NCBI GenBank assembly: GCA_963575745.1
Contig: CAUYUJ010002113.1
Span: forward strand, 852,001-916,000
Reading direction: 5' to 3'
Source of the DNA: Prorocentrum cordatum
Lineage: Eukaryota > Sar > Dinophyceae > Prorocentrales > Prorocentraceae
DNA length: 64,000 nt
The notes under the pieces were generated by a model. The model saw only the letters and a list, made by a program, of their open reading frames with translations. It did no database searches and was not told where the DNA came from. The position numbers and the translations under genes were made by a program. Positions 62,100-64,000 of the stretch are shown here, one piece after another. Within the stretch, counting starts at the first letter, position 1. The number at the start of each line of letters is the position of its first letter.

Positions 62100-62862
62100 A
62101 GGGCCACGAAGGACACGAAGTAGGCCACGAAGGGCGACAGCGGGGACACGAAGGGAATGCGTATGGGGCCTCGAAGAGCGCGAACGAGCGGGGGCCACGA
62201 AGGGCAGATAATTCGGGGCCACCCACAGAAGGCAACGATGGGGCCACTGTGTGTAGCAACTGGGCCACGTAGGACAGTGAGGGGGCCACAAACGGCGACA
62301 GCGGGGCCACGTAGGGCATGCACATGGGGCCACAACGGGCGCGAACGAATGGGGGCCACGAAGGACATACGTATGTTGGGCCGCGGAGGGCAAGGACGGG
62401 GCCACTGAGGGCAGCAACGGGGTCACGAAGGACAGCGAGGGGGCCACGAAGGGCATGCATATGGGGCCACCACGGGCGCGAACGAGCGGGGGCCACGAAG
62501 GGCATACATATATGGGGCCACGAAGGGCAGCGATGGGGGCCACGAATGGATGCAACGTGGCCACGAAAGGCAGCGAGGAGGCCACGAAGGGCTGCAACGG
62601 GGCCACGAATGGATGCAACGGGGCCACGCAGGGCAACGAGGGGGCCACGAAGGGCTGCAACGGGGCCACGAAACAAAGCGAGGGGGCCACGAAGGGCTGC
62701 AACGGGGCCACGAAATAAAGCGAGGGGGCCACGAAGGGCTGCAACGGGGCCACGAAACAAAGCGAAGGGGCCACGAATGGATGCAACGGGGCCACGAAAT
62801 AAAGCGAGGGGGCCACGAAGGGCTGCAACGGGGCCACGAAGGGCAGCGAGATCCCGAGTCCT
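62100..62862. repeat. 21-bp minisatellite (GGGGCCACGAAGGGC...)
   Basis: GGGGCCACGAAGGGCTGCAAC and GGGGCCACGAA(A/T)..AAAGCGAG units alternate, giving a 42-bp higher-order period from about 62570. Earlier units are more diverged. Confidence 0.92.
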
Positions 62863-62954
62863 AGATAATCTGTGAGGGAATCCTGCCTGGGTGCCTGGGT
62901 GTCTGGAGCGCGGCGCTTGAGCAAATTGCACGAAATTCCAACGCAAGGGCCCTA

Positions 62955-63268
62955 TTCTTCAGTAAATTGTAAGCAAGTCTCAAGCGGGAGCACGACTCCA
63001 GAGCGCCGGGAGAGCGATTCCTGAATACATTGCAAAGATTTCCCAAGCGAGAGCGCGATTCCTGAATCAAATGCGGGAAGTCTCGGGCGGGAGCGGGGGT
63101 CCTGGAATTGTGAGGAAGTCTCAGGCGGGAGCCGTTGTTGTTGTAACCCGGGGGCCAGGGGCACAGTTTGAGCATCAAGACTTTCCCTGTCACAAAACAG
63201 GGTGCGAGCGTGGAGGGGCACACTTTGATTGAGAAAAAACGGTATGCACCGGTGGGGGGATCAACACA
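62955..63268 (+). repeat. Dispersed repeat 'GAGAGCGCGATTC', copy 2
   Basis: Internal ~55-bp units (GAGAGCGCGATTCCTGAAT), then 'GGGAGCCGTTGTTGTTGTAA', 'AACAGGGTGCGAGCGTGGAG', 'GGGATCAACAC', as at 24429-24790. Confidence 0.7.
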
Positions 63269-63299
63269 AAACAAAACATAGTCTTCAGGAATGAGACTT

Positions 63300-63690
63300 C
63301 AACAAACAACAACAACAGCAACAACAGCATCAACAGCAACAGCATCATCATCAACAACAACAAAAAGCAAACAACAAGCAACACAAAACAAACAACAACC
63401 AACAACCAACCAACAACCAACAACAAATAACAAACAACAAACACCAACACCAACACCAACACCAACAACACCAACAACACCAACAACAAACAACAAACAA
63501 CAAACACCAAACACCAAACACCAAACACCAAACACCAAACACCAAACAACACTCAACAAACAACAAACAACAGACAACAAACAACAAACAACAAACAACA
63601 AACAACAAACAACAAACAACAAACAACAAACAACAACAAACAACAAACAACAAACAACAAACAACAAACAACAACAAAAAAACAACAAAC

Positions 63691-63724
<34 letters not shown>

Positions 63725-63839
63725 CCACCACCACAACAACAACACCAACAACAACACCACCACCAACACCAAACATAACAAGCACAACAACAACAACAAC
63801 AACCACAACCACAACCACAACCACAGCAACAACAACCAG
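63300..63839. repeat. (CAA/CAAACAA)n array, copy 2
   Basis: CAA, CAAACAA and CACCAAACAC words. The Val/Leu/Cys frames on the minus strand are artefacts. Confidence 0.95.
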
Positions 63840-63840
63840 T

Positions 63841-64000
63841 TTAAGACTGTTCGCCCTGATCTGCTCGAGTGTCCAATAACGCGTATTTCCCAAACCCTCG
63901 ATGCCCGCCCTCTTCGTCTTCGATCGAACCCCTTTTGGTGGGTATACCTTTCTTCCCTGCAGGCCGGGCCCCGGCAAACGGCGGGGCGGCCGCGGACCGT
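63841..64000 (+). repeat. Second copy of the 61778-61941 segment, cut by the window end
   Basis: TTAAGACTGTTCGCCCTGAT onward; see 61778-61941. Confidence 0.93.

Overview
The window is nuclear DNA of a dinoflagellate. The evidence is a perfect 22-nt dinoflagellate spliced leader at 54605-54584 (minus strand), directly followed by a second, 15-nt relict leader at 54583-54569. GC-rich base use, very sparse coding sequence, reverse-transcriptase debris and long simple-sequence arrays all agree. The species cannot be read from the sequence; a GC-rich genome such as Prorocentrum would fit better than an AT-richer one. No rRNA, tRNA, CRISPR or prokaryote-like operon was found. Most long open frames are translations of microsatellites or antisense shadows of the one real multi-gene element.

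The centrepiece is a 7.3-kb non-LTR retrotransposon on the minus strand (54605 to 47327). Its order is spliced leader, relict leader, ORF1 (CxxC zinc ribbon, coiled coil), ORF2 (AP-type endonuclease, reverse transcriptase, CCHC-like finger, RNase H, C-terminal Cys/His motif), short 3' UTR and a 9-A tail. It is bracketed by an 11-bp target-site duplication, GCCATCACTGT. It therefore integrated as a trans-spliced, polyadenylated mRNA, at least the second time the lineage did so. ORF2 is broken by three one-base frame changes. Two other RT fragments lie at 12020-12464 (+) and 5950-6640 (-).

Most of the rest is repeat. (1) Tandem arrays: 86-89-bp units (1-605, 1090-2712), a 152-bp satellite abutting a 16-bp minisatellite (18501-20080), an 88-bp satellite (23355-23760), 81-83-bp and 63-bp arrays, and a 21-bp array (62100-62862). 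(2) Microsatellites: (CTC/GAG)n up to 1 kb, (CAT)n up to 1.5 kb, (CAA)n, TA/CA. (3) Degenerate ~12-nt 'CCAAGA-GGCC' arrays at six places with a shared anchor. (4) At least twelve short families with terminal inverted repeats (TIRs) or full palindromes, several in two copies. Some have plausible target-site duplications (8 bp at 4690/4949, 10 bp at 5647/5886, 8 bp at 17057/17229), and one has an insertion-free paralogous site nearby. (5) Dispersed non-palindromic repeats of 100-300 bp in two to four copies.

Host coding sequence is limited to a few exon-like scraps: 606-815 (-), with one in-frame stop and wedged between two repeat arrays; 23773-23972 (-); and 57894-58183 (+). None could be given a function.
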